62,561 nt of DNA from G020350405 sp964513655 (GTDB lineage: Bacteria; Planctomycetota; Phycisphaerae; Sedimentisphaerales; Anaerobacaceae): positions 1 through 62,561 of the forward strand of contig CAZENQ010000008.1 in assembly GCA_964513655.1 (NCBI GenBank), read 5' to 3'. A program made the position numbers and the translations under genes. Position 1 is the stretch's first letter. The number at the start of each line of letters is the position of its first letter. The notes under the pieces were generated by a model. It did no database searches and was not told where the DNA came from. It was given only the letters and a program-made list of their open reading frames with translations. Shown here piece by piece: positions 61,206-62,561 of this stretch.

Positions 61206-62021
61206 ATGAACAGGAAAAGAGCATTTACGTTGGTCGAGCTTCTGGTGGTAATAGCCATCATCGCCCTACTTATGTCCATCTTGATGCCGGCGCTTGCGCG
61301 TGTGAGGGAACAGGCAAAGGACGTCCTCTGTCAGTCAAATTTAAAGCAACTCGCCTCCTGCTTCAGCATGTATACCGATGACAACGAAGGCTACTTCATG
61401 GAAGGCTACTGGGGTCTGCCGGATTGTGCATCGAGTAACTGGTGGCCACAGGCCCTCAAACCTTACTACTCGGACCCGGATGTCTGCCTCTGCCCGGTGG
61501 CAACTAAGTTTGGTCTCCACATAGGCCGGGGCGAAATTGGGGCCACATTTTACGCCTGGTCCGCACAGGGCTGGCTCGGACCGCCGGGTTCTGTTTACGG
61601 CAGCTACGGAATAAATGGCTGGGTGGAACACAATCGATGCCCAGATAGATCAGAGAACGTTAGCCGTCTGGCATGGAGGCACGCCGCTGTTTCTGGCGCA
61701 GGCAACATTCCCCTGATTCTCGACGACCAGTGGATTGATGGCTGGCCACAGGACCACCATCCGCCGCCCGTTATTGAGGACCAGGACTATCGTCATCAGC
61801 AGAATAGTGCGTTTGTCCGCTTCATACTAAACCGTCACAATGGCCATATAAACGGCGCCTTTGTTGATTACTCCGTCCGAAAGCTTGGCCTAAAAGAACT
61901 CTACACCCTCAAATGGCACCGCGAGTTCAAAACAGACAACAGATATACTATAGCCGGCGGTGCCGACCGCTCACTCTGGCTGAACGCCGCTCCGTGGATG
62001 GCAAATTTCAAAGATTACTAA
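61206..62021 (+). CDS. Type II secretion-type pseudopilin, paralogue 5
   Basis: 271 residues, very like paralogues 1 and 3. KRAFTLVELLVVIAIIALL signal, SCFSMYTDDNEGYF, VCLCPVATKFG, FVDYSVRKLGLKELYTLKW. The conserved leader GCGCATCTTTAAAGTTGTGGCC and AAGGAAC are present. It lies directly after the intact regulator, which may represent the ancestral order regulator-operator-pseudopilin. Confidence 0.9.
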   Translation: MNRKRAFTLVELLVVIAIIALLMSILMPALARVREQAKDVLCQSNLKQLASCFSMYTDDNEGYFMEGYWGLPDCASSNWWPQALKPYYSDPDVCLCPVATKFGLHIGRGEIGATFYAWSAQGWLGPPGSVYGSYGINGWVEHNRCPDRSENVSRLAWRHAAVSGAGNIPLILDDQWIDGWPQDHHPPPVIEDQDYRHQQNSAFVRFILNRHNGHINGAFVDYSVRKLGLKELYTLKWHREFKTDNRYTIAGGADRSLWLNAAPWMANFKDY

Positions 62022-62165
62022 TATCACCCCTCCGAACCACGAACTACGTACTAGCTTCCGCCCCAGCGGCCCACCCCTTCTTACTTCATACTTCTTAATT
62101 CTTAATTCCGCGCTATTTATCCCCTAGGGAGCGGTATCCCCCGCCATATCGCGTTCGCAATCTTG

Positions 62166-62212
62166 CCTGTCCTGAGCCTACCTGCGGTGAGCGCGGTCGA
62201 ACCGTCGAAGGG
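62166..62212. repeat. Dispersed palindromic element in the dockerin fragment
   Basis: On the minus strand it begins CCCTTCGAC and ends GGCTCAGGACAGG, the same ends as the element at 62282 with a longer middle. It disrupts the dockerin frame after VNVAD. Confidence 0.55.
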
Positions 62213-62281
62213 TCCGCCACGTTCACAACACCATCGCAGTTCACATCACAGTCCCTCAGCGTATAAGCCCCTGCCGACCCG

Positions 62282-62304
62282 CCTGTCCTGAGCTTGCCGA
62301 AGGG
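62282..62304. repeat. Dispersed palindromic element, short form
   Basis: 23 bases, in minus direction CCCTTCGGCAAG then CTCAGGACAGG. Inserted in frame, it adds the peptide PFGKLRTG between YCG and GSAGAYTL. Such FGKLRT or FDKLRT peptides appear in proteins of genomes rich in this repeat. Confidence 0.55.
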
Positions 62305-62385
62305 CCCGCAGTAAACAATACCGCAAATCTATTCTCTTGCCCTCCTGGTTCGTTTTATTCGCCCTTTATTTCTCTACTCCTTGCT

Positions 62386-62440
62386 CCTTACTTCTTACTC
62401 CTTACTTCTTACTTCTTACTCCTGGCTCCTCACTCCCATT
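62386..62440. repeat. Low-complexity CTTACT-type tract
   Basis: Imperfect tandem copies of a roughly 10-base unit (CTCCTTACTT / CTTACTTCTT). A related TTACTTCATACTTCTTAATT run is at 62080-62107. No gene is visible from 62329 to the window end. Confidence 0.6.
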
Positions 62441-62561
62441 TTCCTATTTTTATTTGTAATTTTGCTTTTTGCATTTTGATTTTTAATCTTTGATTTTCCT
62501 ATCCGCCCCCGTAGTGACCCCTTAAAAGCAAGACACATTTAAGCGGCAGCGAGGGTGCCAT

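Larger units (their letters stand above)
62113..62328 (-). pseudogene. Broken dockerin-like C-terminal fragment with two inserts
   Basis: The minus frame between two stops reads IVYCG, then PFGKLRTG, then SAGAYTLRDCDVNCDGVVNVAD, a calcium-loop-type dockerin segment, and then runs into a second insert and loses meaning. There is no start codon and no signal for one. The surrounding 62022-62561 shows nothing else coding. Confidence 0.6.

Noticed and set aside
62022..62561. A further gene at the right edge
   Set aside because: Only the stop-bounded dockerin-like fragment and low-complexity tracts are seen; no frame has a start and family features.

Overview
The window reads as a piece of a planctomycete chromosome, probably class Phycisphaerae, from a draft or metagenome-derived assembly (10 Ns at 48931-48940). 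Three things support this: several PEP-CTERM proteins, large secreted beta-helix, LamG and GLUG proteins with dockerin-like C-termini, and a family of short pseudopilins beside an AraC-type regulator. Housekeeping genes (argB-argD-argF, rdgB, topA, guaB-guaA, msrA) sit between these accessory blocks. I saw no rRNA, tRNA, CRISPR array, insertion sequence with transposase, phage genes or exosortase.

Layout. 1-2.5 kb: the start of a leftward beta-helix lipoprotein cut by the window edge, a repeat-rich spacer and a rhomboid protease. 3-6.3 kb: an unusual sigma-54 activator with four CBS domains, then a cluster of TGTCTCA sites, a near-perfect -24/-12 promoter and a PEP-CTERM protein; together they look like a self-contained regulatory circuit. 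6.4-12.2 kb: STAS protein, msrA, arginine operon, two unknown genes, rdgB. 12.2-21.5 kb: secreted BsuPI-like/beta-helix protein, topA, GroES-like protein, an unknown gene, and a Tat-exported double FAD oxidoreductase with a HEAT-like tail. 21.5-26.2 kb: a leftward cluster of PEP-CTERM genes, including an acetyltransferase that carries a PEP-CTERM tail; three of the genes share a conserved two-hairpin 5' leader. 26.9-41.2 kb: a GLUG-repeat protein, an aminotransferase, a membrane glycosyltransferase-like protein, and a rightward run of three beta-helix proteins. 41.2-45.3 kb: PAP2 lipoprotein and guaB-guaA. 45.5-52.7 kb: two leftward LamG/dockerin-like surface proteins with related structured leaders and identical terminators.

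53-62 kb is an island of five paralogous pseudopilins, a sulfatase-fold/TPR protein and one intact XylR-like (LacI-type sensor plus AraC HTH) regulator. Two truncated 3' ends of the regulator gene lie in front of pseudopilins 2 and 3, so the island grew by duplication and internal deletion. A 10-bp element (TGCGCAAAAT or close variants), repeated directly at a 21-bp period and ending exactly 4 bp before a -35 box, occurs before three pseudopilin genes, in a half-length form before a fourth, and twice before the neighbouring LamG gene. I infer that the XylR-like protein activates these promoters, tying pseudopilins and a surface carbohydrate-binding protein into one regulon. The right edge holds a broken dockerin-like fragment carrying two short dispersed palindromic inserts.
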